DNA from: Gracilaria caudata
Lineage: Eukaryota > Rhodophyta > Florideophyceae > Gracilariales > Gracilariaceae
Length of the DNA: 51,433 bases
Assembly (NCBI GenBank): GCA_030374735.1
Contig: JASCIV010000085.1
Location: 1-51,433, forward strand
Direction of reading: 5' to 3'
Within the stretch, counting starts at the first letter, position 1. Every line of letters starts with the position of its first letter. Below are positions 36,334 through 45,810 of the stretch, one piece after another. A model generated the notes under the pieces. It did not search any database. It was not told where the DNA came from and saw nothing but the letters and a program-made list of their open reading frames with translations. The translations under genes were made by a program, and so were the position numbers.

Positions 36334-37270
36334 TTCTTTGAACGTCGCTGCAGAATTGCTGCTTTTCTTCTGCCGGTGTTGAAAACGCAGAGGCTCGAGG
36401 AACGCGGAGTTTGGGAGTATTCACGTCGAAAGAAATATGACCAGACAGACCTCGGACACACGCAATAACACTCCCCAGAACCACCCGCAATACCAGAGGT
36501 TTCTGAATGGCAATTTGCGTACCACAATGGGCACGAGATGTTTCGCTGACAATTTACGCAAATCGCCTAGTCGTGGTTCCGCAGAAAAGTAAAGCGCATG
36601 GTTCACACCGGTTCTCTCAACCAAAAGCGAACTACGAAGGGTAAATTCGTAGCCCGAAACAAATGCAGTTGTAATTCAGAGACGGAAAGCGGAGCGGCTT
36701 GGGGTTCGAACCAGGCTTGCTAATCCGAAAGAAACGACGCGGCTTGAGAGGTCAAAGGACCCCGGCACTTGAAATAAGGATCTGCAGAGTGATGAAACTG
36801 GGCTCTCCAAAACTCGTAAGGTTGACGAGTCTTGTATTTCGTTCTTAGTGAACCTGCGACAAACCTGCTGGTTGGAGTTTAGTTGCCCTTGACTAGGTTG
36901 AGTTTGGCGGGCCCTGGACCTTCGAGTACGTCTACCTTCGGTATCTTACAGGACGCCTTTCCTCCCCTGCGTGGGGGGGATAGTTGACGCGCCGTGAGCC
37001 CAAAGAGCAAGACAATTTTTTTTCACCATTTCACAAAAACCCAGCTCCTTTGTTCATCATCAATTTCAAGGCAATCACGCGGAACGCCTCGAAGGGAATT
37101 GAAGTTCAGCGTGAAGCAAACGAATGAATGACAGGCCCGTGAATGCATGAGCCAAGATTCATGACCGGTAAACTTTTTGAGATTAGCTAGTGGTCTCATT
37201 GAAATAGCACGGAGAGTGCGACGACCATTTAGTAACCATCAACCATTCTCGGCAGCAACCTTTTGCGAAA
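36334..37270. other. long divergent intergenic region, TAF6 / SSU72
   Basis: About 940 bp without a convincing gene. It contains a 6-bp hairpin (ACTCGT ... ACGAGT near 36807-36827), a box-C-like GTGATGA, GC-rich hairpin-prone sequence near 36960-36980 and a run of T at 37016-37023. A structured RNA is possible, but I could not match any known class (see rejected items). Confidence 0.4.
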
Positions 37271-37858
37271 ATGGGAGTAGGTCGTCTAAAGGTGTGCTGC
37301 GTGTGCGCTTCGAACCAAAACAGAAGTATGGAGGCGCACCGCGAACTAGCTTTACGTGGATACAATGTTCGATCGTATGGGACAGGGAGCTCTGTTAAAC
37401 TCCCGGGTCGCACATTAATGGAACCTGTAGTATTTCCCTTCAACATGCCGTACGAACAAATGAGAGCACAACTCATGGAAAGAGACTCCGCATTGTACAC
37501 TTCTAATGGAGTTCTCAACATGTTGGATAGAAATGCCAAGATTAAAAAGGCACCGGAACAATGGCGGGACGCTCGAGAACGTTTCGACATCATCATCACA
37601 TTTGAAGACCGAGTGTTCAGGAGCGTGGTGGAAGATTTCATCAGTAACAGAAGCCCTTCGGTATTCTGCCCTTCGTACGTTATCAACCTTGAGATTAAGG
37701 ATACTCACGCTGATGCCGCAGCAGGCGCTCAATTAGCAGTTGAGCTCGTCGAGGCCATGGGCGCGGAGGACAACTTGGATATCACTTTGTACGATGTTCT
37801 TGGCAAACTTGAGAGGAAGCATGAGAAGGACATCATGGCCATTCCAATTTTCTGTTGA
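37271..37858 (+). CDS. SSU72: RNA polymerase II CTD phosphatase SSU72
   Basis: 195 residues, full family length. A low-molecular-weight phosphatase that removes phosphate from CTD Ser5/Ser7 and works with the 3'-end processing machinery. The active-site loop is CASNQNRS, with Cys12 and Arg18 in the CX5R pattern, at the very N-terminus as in all SSU72 proteins. Other family blocks: GTGSSVKLPG, the ITFEDRVFRSVVED strand-helix and a C-terminal IPIFC (compare HSVLFY in animals). No intron. It is convergent with lipoyl synthase, with 156 bp between stops. Confidence 0.96.
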   Translation: MGVGRLKVCCVCASNQNRSMEAHRELALRGYNVRSYGTGSSVKLPGRTLMEPVVFPFNMPYEQMRAQLMERDSALYTSNGVLNMLDRNAKIKKAPEQWRDARERFDIIITFEDRVFRSVVEDFISNRSPSVFCPSYVINLEIKDTHADAAAGAQLAVELVEAMGAEDNLDITLYDVLGKLERKHEKDIMAIPIFC

Positions 37859-38014
37859 TAGGAGCACGCTATGCTCTAAGTAACAAAATACTGCACACAA
37901 CTCCTTTCTTTTGCGCACATGAAGTGGTAGATGATGAAAAGCCCAAACTGTACTCCGGGTGCTCGCAAAACGTCTTGGAATCTACGCAACTCTGCCTTTT
38001 GTCTTTATAAGGTA

Positions 38015-39127
38015 TCATTCTGCTGCAGATGATGCCGAGGCGACAGCCCTTCTTTTCTTGATAAGTGATTCCAAAAAGAATTCTCCCGCGCGGTAAGAAC
38101 TACGCACAAGTGGGCCGGAAGCCACGTACGAGAATCCCATCTTCTCACCTTCAACTTTCCAGGAATCAAACTCCTCTGGAGTCACCCATTGTTCCACTTT
38201 GAGATGTCTCTTAGACGGCCTCAAATACTGTCCGAGCGTGATTACCTCAACTCCCACATCGAGACAGTCTTGCATTGCTTGACGCACCTCCTTTTCACTC
38301 TCGCCAACACCAAGCATTAGAGATGTCTTGGTAACCACGTCTGGTCGAATACTTTTCGCACGCTTCAGGACCTTCAGACTTTGAGCATATCCCGCTCGTC
38401 GGTCTCGTACAACTCCTTGCAAGCGTTCCACTGTTTCCACATTGTGTGCGAATACGTCTAAACCAGAGGTAACCACTCTGTCAATCGCCTGCTCGTCTCC
38501 AGCAAAATCTGGAGACAAAGTCTCAACCAATAAATCTGGCTGTCGTTGTTTAAGACCTTGCACCGTGCGCGCAATATGAGTAGATCCACCATCCGGTATA
38601 TCATCCCTATCAACACTTGTGAGCACAATGTACTTCAACCCCCACTTTGCCACCGCAACGGCCACGTTGTCCGGTTCGTTCTCATCAAGCGGAGGAGGCG
38701 CTCTGGAAGTCTTGATGTTACAAAAACGACATCCTCGTGTACATGTATCGCCCATTAGCATGATTGTAGCAGTTCCACCACCCCAACATTCGCCAATATT
38801 AGGACACCTTGCTTCCTCACACACAGTCGATAGTTTAAGCCCACGAAGAGATTTGCGCAATCTTTGATACTCTGCCTCGGCTTCGTGATCTCCTGGTGGT
38901 CTCACTTTCAGCCAAGCTGGTTTTGACGGGTCCTCGTAGGCATCTGTCCGTGCCGGAATCACTGATGATGATGCGCCAGGGGTAAAAAAGCTTATTGGAA
39001 GCGGTGCGTCCGCTTCAGCTGCTAGTTGGGCGCGTAGATCAGCCAGACGTTTGCCATATCGAGATTTTGCCGCCGCTTCGGACGTAAACATGCGAAGTGG
39101 AGCCGTTAGACTGTTACGAGTCCACAT
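38015..39127 (-). CDS. LIAS: lipoyl synthase, probably mitochondrial
   Basis: 370 residues. A radical SAM enzyme that inserts two sulfurs into octanoyl groups to make lipoyl cofactors of pyruvate and 2-oxoglutarate dehydrogenases. The auxiliary cluster motif is CEEARCPNIGEC, the SAM cluster motif is CTRGCRFC, and the C-terminal RSSYRAGEF carries the Ser that ligates the auxiliary cluster. The N-terminus (MWTRNSLTAPLRMFTSEAAA) resembles a mitochondrial presequence and the core resembles the mitochondrial rather than the plastid isoform; the compartment is inferred. The ATG is at 39127; the longer frame starts at TTG. Confidence 0.95.
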   Translation of the reverse strand: MWTRNSLTAPLRMFTSEAAAKSRYGKRLADLRAQLAAEADAPLPISFFTPGASSSVIPARTDAYEDPSKPAWLKVRPPGDHEAEAEYQRLRKSLRGLKLSTVCEEARCPNIGECWGGGTATIMLMGDTCTRGCRFCNIKTSRAPPPLDENEPDNVAVAVAKWGLKYIVLTSVDRDDIPDGGSTHIARTVQGLKQRQPDLLVETLSPDFAGDEQAIDRVVTSGLDVFAHNVETVERLQGVVRDRRAGYAQSLKVLKRAKSIRPDVVTKTSLMLGVGESEKEVRQAMQDCLDVGVEVITLGQYLRPSKRHLKVEQWVTPEEFDSWKVEGEKMGFSYVASGPLVRSSYRAGEFFLESLIKKRRAVASASSAAE

Positions 39128-41263
39128 CGTCGGAAAATGGACGGCAGGTCGCTCTGCATGTGAGGTTAACAATATCGTGGACGAGGTTTGTGGTGCTCAG
39201 ATTGTCGGCCGATTAGAAAAATGGGATCGCCACTGGGAAGATGATGTACCTCTTCAGAAGACTCAAACTAAGCACATTGACAATCTTGACAATCGCTTTA
39301 GCAATGGCTCTCCTAACAAGTGACGACCGAACTCGAGCGAGATGGCGTTGTCGTTGTGGGAGGAACCGAATGCAATTCTCGTCCATGGCCAGCTCATTCA
39401 CTTGGTGCCACTTGGCACCCATTGATGGGCTGTGTACAAAAGCGCATTAATAATATTGTTTGTCAAGACTGATTTCGCTGGCATCGATCAGGGATGTACG
39501 GCAGTCGGAATTCATCACCGGGGGCACGGTGCCCCGCGCACCCTCTTGTCCTGAATTTACGCGAGTTTGTATCCGGTGCGAGCTGCCAAGTACCTTCGTA
39601 CCCCTGTATCATGTATTGGGGCGATATTGGGGAAACCCTTTACAAAAAAAAGGTTTGTTGTGACCGGACCAACTCAAGTTTCAGAAACTTTTCCCATGTT
39701 CGCAAATCTTTCAGTAGATCAGAACCAAAGTTGTCTGTGCCTGTGCAGAGGTGGAACCAATGCGGGACTGGGCGTTAACTGCAATTAATGCTAGCAATCT
39801 TGCAATCGATCGCAAAACCTTTCATCACTTGCAATCTTATTGCAACTTCTTTACTCAATCTTAATCTGGATTGCCTTTTTTTTGAAAAAGAAATTGTGGT
39901 CATAACATCTATTGACGTTAATGTTCTAGGTGAACTGTTTACATCGGAAGATATTGTAATTCGACGCTAGTTTCCTATTGTTGTGAAACCAGCATCGAAT
40001 TACAATCTCTTCTTCCTCTAGCAACCCCTGATTCGTATTGACTGCATTTCAAGGCTGTGTGGCTGGTATCTGAATACATTCAGGATTTATTTGCTTCCTT
40101 TCAGAGAGCTCATTTCTGAGCTATCTATGTTGCACACAGAATCAAAAACATGGGCAAAGTTTGGTAGTGGTTAGAACTTTGGCCTTTTTTGGTTACTGAG
40201 CTGGAGGGTAATTAGAGAGCATTTCGCTATAAGTTCTGTAGGCGCTACTGCGCCTTTTGGCATTAACTGGCGGCTTTTATTTAATGTGGCTGTTTGTGGT
40301 TTGCGGCTGAGTAGACAGGAGACGAAGCTGCAGTTTCGATACTCCTTTGGAAACCATGTTCCTGTGCTGGTTGGTTTGAAGGTAGAATGCTCGAAGAGCT
40401 TATTGTCCTTTCAATTCGTTATAAGTGTGTATTACCCTTGTAAGCCGATGCGGCTCCCGTACAGAACTCTATATGATATAACTGCGCTAGAAACTCAGAA
40501 AATGAGTAACATGAAATCAAATTTAGATTGATGTTCTAGATAATGAAGCAAGTTTGAACCGGTAAGAGGGAATGAGATGACAAAGTAGACGTTATAATTT
40601 GTGAGATGCGTGGGAACTTTCTTAGGAAGCTCCATTAAATGTTCCGTTTATTGCTCTGTGGAAAGTGAGGGAAAACAGTTTAGGGACAAGGGACAAAAAG
40701 AGACGAAGCGGGCAGTACCACAACCGGTAATACGCACGAAAGAGCGCACATGCGTGGCGCCAACTTGACACTGTGAAGCACAAACTAGGGTTTTTGGACC
40801 GACACGTTCGAAAGCTGTAGAAACTGGTGCCGCACACTTGGTCACATCTCACAACGTGAATATCAGTAAATAAATTGAGAAAAAATCTTGGCGGTGCTTC
40901 CACTTTTGCTTTTGCCTGCCCACGGGCACTCGCAAGCAGGCGTGACAAAAGGGCCAGAAGCATGCGCAAGTTGCGAAAAGGGATCGCAGCTTCCACGCAT
41001 GCAAACTTTTGCAGCGATCCAGTGAGATTGCAGAATACACCACCTTACCACAAACATGCCAATCACACTCAATATCTCCCGCCGCACCACGTCACGCCGA
41101 GCGCCTCACAGCGCCACGGCAGGAAAGCCACCACCCCAAAACCCGCGTTCAAAAGGCATGAAGCGAAACCGCCCAAGCGAGCGTTTTTTGCTCGACCCCC
41201 ACATCCGTCCATCTTCCGACAAACTCACCGTCTCCTTCGTTACAAAATCTCCGCGCTCTAATC
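39128..41263. other. gene-poor, AT-richer gap
   Basis: The largest gap in the window. Short open frames exist on both strands (for example 39241-39450 and 40286-40531), but none shows a recognisable domain. Around 39780-40600 the sequence is visibly AT-rich compared with its neighbours. It contains the hairpin listed separately and a short GGGGCAC/GTGCCCC palindrome near 39525. The last 300 bp are the promoter of the next gene. A spliced gene could be hidden here; I could not build one. Confidence 0.5.
39946..40016. repeat. 71-nt hairpin-forming inverted repeat
   Basis: The left arm 39946-39974 and right arm 39985-40016 are complementary over nearly their full length, with a 10-nt loop (CTATTGTTGT). 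The core TTGTAATTCGA pairs perfectly; two base changes and a 3-nt bulge interrupt the rest. The size and shape resemble a small-RNA precursor or a tiny foldback element. It is in non-coding sequence. Confidence 0.85.
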
Positions 41264-41866
41264 ATGTCTCGTCTGCCGCTTCGTACCATGATCTCCGCCC
41301 GTCGTCCACCCCCGCGCGTGGTCAGGGCGCCGCCACCATCGCTCAAGCCGGTTATCCCACCCGCCGCGCGCATCGCCGCGCAGAGCGCCGCTGCGTTTGC
41401 GGCCGTGGTCGCGCTCGCTGCATATGCGACGTTTGCGCTCAATCGTATGCTTGTTCAAAAGCGTCGGAGAGTGGCGGGCAACCGTCGGTTTAAACTGTCG
41501 CCGTTTGATGACGCCCTCGTTGCTTTTGAAAGCTTTTCATCTCTCAATATGTGAGTTGAGTGCGCGTGTGTGCGTGCTTGCTTCGTGTGCCCTGCTGCGT
41601 CGGGGTTGTATTTGTAGTTTTGGGGGTAAGTAAACTTCGTGTTAAGGGCTTGGCTCCTTTTGTATATTGCATGTGAACAAACCAATGTACTCGTCTCTGC
41701 TCAGCATCGCAGAACTCCTGCCGACGAACCGATCTACGTCAGTTCCTATCGTATCTAGACTCCGTCATCAAGCAAGCCAAGTGCTTGACGTAAGTTATGC
41801 AAGATGACGTGACCTGCAAGGAGAAAAAAAGGAAAAACAAATCAATTCATTTTATTTTATTTAGAC
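41264..41866 (+). CDS. small single-pass membrane protein, probably spliced
   Basis: The first exon from the ATG at 41264 encodes a Pro/Arg-rich lead, one membrane segment (about 37-60, Ala-rich, IAAQSAAAFAAVVALAAYAT) and a basic stretch ending LVAFESFSSLN. The unspliced frame stops at 41554, but a good donor, GTGAGT, starts at 41551 exactly two bases into the last sense codon. Acceptors at 41704 (CTCAG) or 41712 (CGCAG) both continue in frame, giving either IIAELLPTNRSTSVPIVSRL (stop at about 41812) or ITPADEPIYVSSYRI (stop at 41759). I cannot choose between them; the true end is inside the given span. The basic N-terminus suggests an organelle protein. No family recognised. Confidence 0.55.
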
Positions 41867-41982
41867 GTCGTACGCTTGATCTCTTACATCGTACACATGA
41901 TCTTGCCACATCAACGAGCTCTCTCGACCTTCGCTGCGCTTGTTCCTCCCCTCCCACCCGCCTTGCTCTATACAATCCAAAC

Positions 41983-42609
41983 ATGGCATTCATCCCGTCA
42001 TCCTTCCATCTTCTTCCCAGCCGCCAGCAATATCTCACCAAATCTTCGCAAAAACGTCCCCTTCATAGATTCCGTTCGGCTCTCAAGTCGCCCCAAGAGC
42101 CCGTAAAACCTCGATTCCGGCGCGATGAAGCTGCCCCCGAAACGACCTTCTTTTCCGACAGAGCCGCCCAAACCAATAATGCACCCGCCACCCCAAACGA
42201 GCGCGTGCTTCAACAGGTTCGAGACACAATGAATCGTCTAGGCATCCAAGAACAGAGCGATGTTCCACCGCCCCCCACCTTCGCACCAATTGATATTTCA
42301 GGCGTCAATCCATTCAGCGCGTTGCTTGGTGCCGCTGGAGCCGCCGCCATTTCGTACGCTGCGTGGAGCGCGCTTGTTTTCATCGCGTCGTTTTTTGCAT
42401 CACATCCTTTGGATGAACAGATTTATGTTGTGCAACGACTTGGCGCCGTTGTGAGAACGGCACTGGTTTGTCTTCTTGCGTTGGGTAGTGGCATTTCTGG
42501 AGTTACATCTCTTGGCCTGTTTCTGTTGAGTATGCGAACTGGCTACGGGAAGCTGTCTGGTGAGTTTGAGCGATCAAACGAACAATCCAGCCGCGCCGAA
42601 ACTCAGTGA
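41983..42609 (+). CDS. plastid DUF3082-like membrane protein
   Basis: 208 residues from the ATG at 41983 (MAFIPSSFHLLPSRQQYLTK). The Ser/Arg/Lys-rich N-terminus looks like a transit peptide, then a Pro-rich linker, then a conserved block with two membrane segments: SGVNPFSALLGAAGAAAISY through the first, and VVRTALVCLLALGSGISGVT, GLFLLSM in the second. This two-helix layout resembles the cyanobacterial/plastid DUF3082 family, whose role is unknown. The name rests on pattern memory only. It is convergent with OST48, with 36 bp between stops. Confidence 0.7.
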   Translation: MAFIPSSFHLLPSRQQYLTKSSQKRPLHRFRSALKSPQEPVKPRFRRDEAAPETTFFSDRAAQTNNAPATPNERVLQQVRDTMNRLGIQEQSDVPPPPTFAPIDISGVNPFSALLGAAGAAAISYAAWSALVFIASFFASHPLDEQIYVVQRLGAVVRTALVCLLALGSGISGVTSLGLFLLSMRTGYGKLSGEFERSNEQSSRAETQ

Positions 42610-42645
42610 TGAGCGTACCACAAAAGCAAACCAAGTTGTTTACAT

Positions 42646-43944
42646 TTACTCTTCTTTCTCTGCTTTTTTGTCGTTACCAAACAGCAACACGAGGCCCAAC
42701 AGAAACGCACCGCCGATCATCGAAAAGCTTGCAAAGTAGTAGGGAGCTGCCATCGGAATGAATCGTTCATACTCATTATGTAGGTACGGTCTTACCGGCA
42801 CAACTTTTTCCTTGCTGATCGATGATACACCGGGCCTAAAGTATTGCACGCTCAATTTGTAAACACCAATTTGGTCGGGTATCGGTATTTTTGCTTTGAA
42901 AGTACCGTTTTCTCCGGCTTGTAATCTGTTTCTTACCCACGGATTCAGCATGATAAACTCCAACTGCATGTCATCCGTGACGAACGGTACCCACATATTC
43001 GATTCTGCGTCCCACACATGTACATCCATTTCAAAGTTGACAAAATCTTTTACACGACATTCATTCATCTCTACCCCAGTTTCGTCAACGCACTGATGTC
43101 GAAAATCGGAAACTCGTAGAACGCCTCTCGCTCCCAACGTCCATGTGAGAAAGTTCTTCATTGCATCTTGATGAGAAGCACCAGCTTTTTCAAACGCCTC
43201 ATTCGAAAGAGCGTGAAAACTGCCAAAATACGATGCTCGTCCGCCCACTCTTGTATGCAGTGCGGCTGCCAACACGGCTCCATTTCCCACTGCGCGAGGC
43301 ACTTTGAGCATTTTCTTACCAGTTCCACTGTATGAAGACGGCGATCCCCACATCACTGCGTCCACCAGTTCATTGTCATTGAATAGAGCGGCGCCCGGAC
43401 CTCGGAATACAATCTGCGACGGATCTTTGTATGCATCACCAAACAGATAGGGAGAAGCTGTCATTCCACCGGCGCGAATATAGGTATGATCACCTTCATC
43501 GAGAGCGGTGAACACGTTTTGATGGTCTCTCATCAAGCTCCCCTTATCATCAACATCAACGCCGATTGCCTCAATTACCTTTGAAGTATATGACGAATAC
43601 TGATCTCCTCCAGAAACGAACAGATTGTTACCAGCGTCGATGAATCGAAGAAGCACGGATATAGGCAACTTTCTGTCTAGAGGTGCTTTTGGACACAATA
43701 GAATCACGGCGGAATAGATGTATTCACCGTCTTCAATGAGCGCGATTTCATTTGATGATGTTTGTTTGTATGTTACAGTAGAATTTAGCGAGCTGAGAGA
43801 TGAAAGAAATTGCGAGTGTGTATCCTGGACATTGTCACCTATCACCAAGATACTTGGTGAGGATAGCGGCAGAGCTCTAGAGATGGAGCTTAATAGAGAT
43901 AACAACACAGACACCAACGGGAGTATTCGCAACAAGGAACACAT
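42646..43944 (-). CDS. DDOST: oligosaccharyltransferase 48-kDa subunit (OST48/DDOST/WBP1)
   Basis: 432 residues. A core subunit of the ER complex that transfers N-glycans to nascent proteins. An N-terminal signal peptide (MCSLLRILPLVSVLLSLLSS) is followed by a lumenal domain starting SSPSILVIGDNVQDTHSQFL. Family blocks include FIDAGNNLFVSGGDQYSSYT and VVDAM-type segments and the late lumenal IGVYKLSVQYFRPGVSSISK. One C-terminal membrane segment (YYFASFSMIGGAFLLGLVLL) ends in a short Lys-rich tail (NDKKAEKEE) of ER-retrieval type. Length matches the animal protein. The ATG at 43944 is clear. Confidence 0.94.
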   Translation of the reverse strand: MCSLLRILPLVSVLLSLLSSISRALPLSSPSILVIGDNVQDTHSQFLSSLSSLNSTVTYKQTSSNEIALIEDGEYIYSAVILLCPKAPLDRKLPISVLLRFIDAGNNLFVSGGDQYSSYTSKVIEAIGVDVDDKGSLMRDHQNVFTALDEGDHTYIRAGGMTASPYLFGDAYKDPSQIVFRGPGAALFNDNELVDAVMWGSPSSYSGTGKKMLKVPRAVGNGAVLAAALHTRVGGRASYFGSFHALSNEAFEKAGASHQDAMKNFLTWTLGARGVLRVSDFRHQCVDETGVEMNECRVKDFVNFEMDVHVWDAESNMWVPFVTDDMQLEFIMLNPWVRNRLQAGENGTFKAKIPIPDQIGVYKLSVQYFRPGVSSISKEKVVPVRPYLHNEYERFIPMAAPYYFASFSMIGGAFLLGLVLLFGNDKKAEKEE

Positions 43945-44224
43945 GCTTTCAAACTTATCTGGACAGAATGAACGCTGCTCTGCAGCTTGGTGGTGATGAA
44001 GATGGATCGCAAGCGGCTCGACGCAAACTTAAAGTGTGTTTCTCGCTGCTGACGATGAGGAAAAGTCTTTGCGGCTGACGAGGAATGAAGGGAAGAACGA
44101 AACGAACGAGAAACGCGAGGAAAGCGTGGATGATCCACAATGGATTGCACCGACGTGAAAAATAAAACAAGAAATAGAAAAATAGACTTGTAGAAAGGGA
44201 GGAATAATAATCCTCTTGAGCAAA

Positions 44225-44362
44225 ATGATTGCACGCCCTTTGCGCGGTAAGTTCGCGGTGAAGTTCGCGGTGCTCGCTCAAAGGTATGATAGCTTCGTAG
44301 ATATACGATATGAACAGAGGCTGCAAGCGGAAGTCGATACGACGAGCAAGATGTTAATGTGA
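44225..44362 (+). CDS. possible small gene, 45 residues
   Basis: ATG at 44225: MIARPLRGKFAVKFAVLAQR, then YDSFVDIRYEQRLQAEVDTT and SKMLM. The sequence looks coding, with a basic lead and an amphipathic helix, as in small mitochondrial subunits. It fills a gap where the local pattern expects a gene: head-to-head with OST48 (280 bp) and tail-to-tail with DUS1. A GTGAGT at 44359 overlaps the stop codon, so it may be spliced onward. A near-duplicated GTTCGCGGTGAA lies in the coding part. No family recognised. Confidence 0.33.
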   Translation: MIARPLRGKFAVKFAVLAQRYDSFVDIRYEQRLQAEVDTTSKMLM

Positions 44363-44399
44363 GTGGAGTTGCGTTGATAGATACGCAGTCGAAGTGATG

Positions 44400-45491
44400 T
44401 TATGTTGGAGAATTTAATGAAGTGGCAGCCTGAGCGTCCGTAGTACAGCCTCCTTGTAGCAGCTGCTTCCGTTTCAAGCGTTCAATCTTCTTCGCAGATA
44501 CAACATTATCAACCTTGTCTCCACGTTGAATTCGCTGTTCAAAACTAACGCCATCAAAATCGCATCTTGACGCAATCAACTGAGCAACATCTCTAAACTG
44601 CTCATAGCTTCTGCATTTGGCAACAGCTTCATTCAAGTCCATGTTAGCGTCCAATCTAGAACGGAACAGTTTGAACAAATGAAGTCGAACCATTCGATGT
44701 GGCGTGTTATACTTTTCGGCCAGCTGAAGGTATTCATTGGCCAGCTGCATGCGGCTCACATTGACACCACGTGAAAACACGGCAGGATAGTCAAGCAACG
44801 CATACGCAGACATGACGGCTTGAGCACCTGTGTATTGAATTGCCCGGTCAGCATCCTCAATGGTACGAACATTGCCATTCGCTATGACGGGAACGTTGAC
44901 GGCGTTAACAACAGCACGTATTTTATCCCAATCAGCCGGCGGACAATCGCGTCCCTTCTGATCTCTAGTCCTTCCATGCACCGCAATCAAAGAAGCGCCC
45001 GCACGTTCCAACATTGTTGCATACTCAAGCGTCTGATTCAAATCATCAAACACTCGAATCTTCACCCACACCGGAACATCAAGTTCAGCAGCAGCCTTCG
45101 CAACAAGTTCTCTCACAAGCTGCAGCTGGTCCATCAAGAACGCCCCGTACTTGCCACGTTTCGCGATACCCTGCGGACAGCCAAGATTCAAGTCAACAGC
45201 GTCCACCTTGCTCTGCACCAACTTCGCAGCCGCCACAAAAGTGTGCGGGTTATTCGCGCAGAACTGGGCCACCAACGGCCTATCGGTCTGATGCGTGGTG
45301 AAGTGCTCCGCCCGATACCTTGCATCGCGTTCAAAAGACGCTGAGTGTAACATTGGTGTGTACGCCAAATTGGCGCCATGCTTGCGACACAAGTCACGAA
45401 ACGCAAGCTCCGAAGCGTCCACCATGGGCGCCACGATATACCTCGGACTGCCCAGACGCCTCCAATGCTCCCACGCTTGGCTGCGCGACAT
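44400..45491 (-). CDS. DUS1: tRNA-dihydrouridine(16/17) synthase, DUS1-like
   Basis: An FMN flavoenzyme that reduces uridines 16/17 in the tRNA D-loop with NADPH. From the ATG at 45491 it has 363 residues; in-frame ATGs at 45662 and 45812 would add N-terminal sequence, and the last collides with the divergent gene's own start. The TIM barrel starts PRYIVAPMVDASELAFR. The catalytic-Cys motif is DLNLGCPQGIAKRGKYGAFL, the RNA/FMN-binding motif is IAVHGRTRDQKG, and VIANGNVRTIEDADR follows. PQGIAKRGKYGAFLM is the DUS1 rather than DUS2/3/4 version. The alternative lead (MHSPRLRIRALFFQTRRAST) could target an organelle. Confidence 0.9.
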   Translation of the reverse strand: MSRSQAWEHWRRLGSPRYIVAPMVDASELAFRDLCRKHGANLAYTPMLHSASFERDARYRAEHFTTHQTDRPLVAQFCANNPHTFVAAAKLVQSKVDAVDLNLGCPQGIAKRGKYGAFLMDQLQLVRELVAKAAAELDVPVWVKIRVFDDLNQTLEYATMLERAGASLIAVHGRTRDQKGRDCPPADWDKIRAVVNAVNVPVIANGNVRTIEDADRAIQYTGAQAVMSAYALLDYPAVFSRGVNVSRMQLANEYLQLAEKYNTPHRMVRLHLFKLFRSRLDANMDLNEAVAKCRSYEQFRDVAQLIASRCDFDGVSFEQRIQRGDKVDNVVSAKKIERLKRKQLLQGGCTTDAQAATSLNSPT

Positions 45492-45810
45492 TTTTGCGTC
45501 GTCGTTGCGTTCGGGCGAGCACGGCGCGACGGACAGACGAGTAGAAGCGCGACGCGTCTGAAAGAAAAGCGCGCGTATGCGCAGGCGCGGGGAGTGCATC
45601 GCTGTGTTGATCGCCGCCGATTTTTCGGCGGCCGAGCCAAATCGGCCAAATTGGCGCTCCATGCGCACAGTGGATACGTACAAGGGTATCGACGAGCCAG
45701 ACGTGAGCTGCGCGCCACCCACGCCCAGCCATGTGTGGCATGAGGCTGCATTCGTTCCCCGAAATCGCTTGAGCTCTCCGCAGCGAACTGTTCGACGCGC
45801 CACACCAAAC

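Noticed and set aside
36703..36712. GGTTCGAACC, which looks like a tRNA T-arm / B-box
   Set aside because: The five bases on each side do not form a T-stem on either strand and there is no D-arm or anticodon arm in range.
36950..37024. GCCTTTC loop followed by AATTTTTTTT, reminiscent of U5 snRNA
   Set aside because: The invariant U5 loop GCCUUUUAC is absent and the stem does not fit; the T run alone is not evidence.
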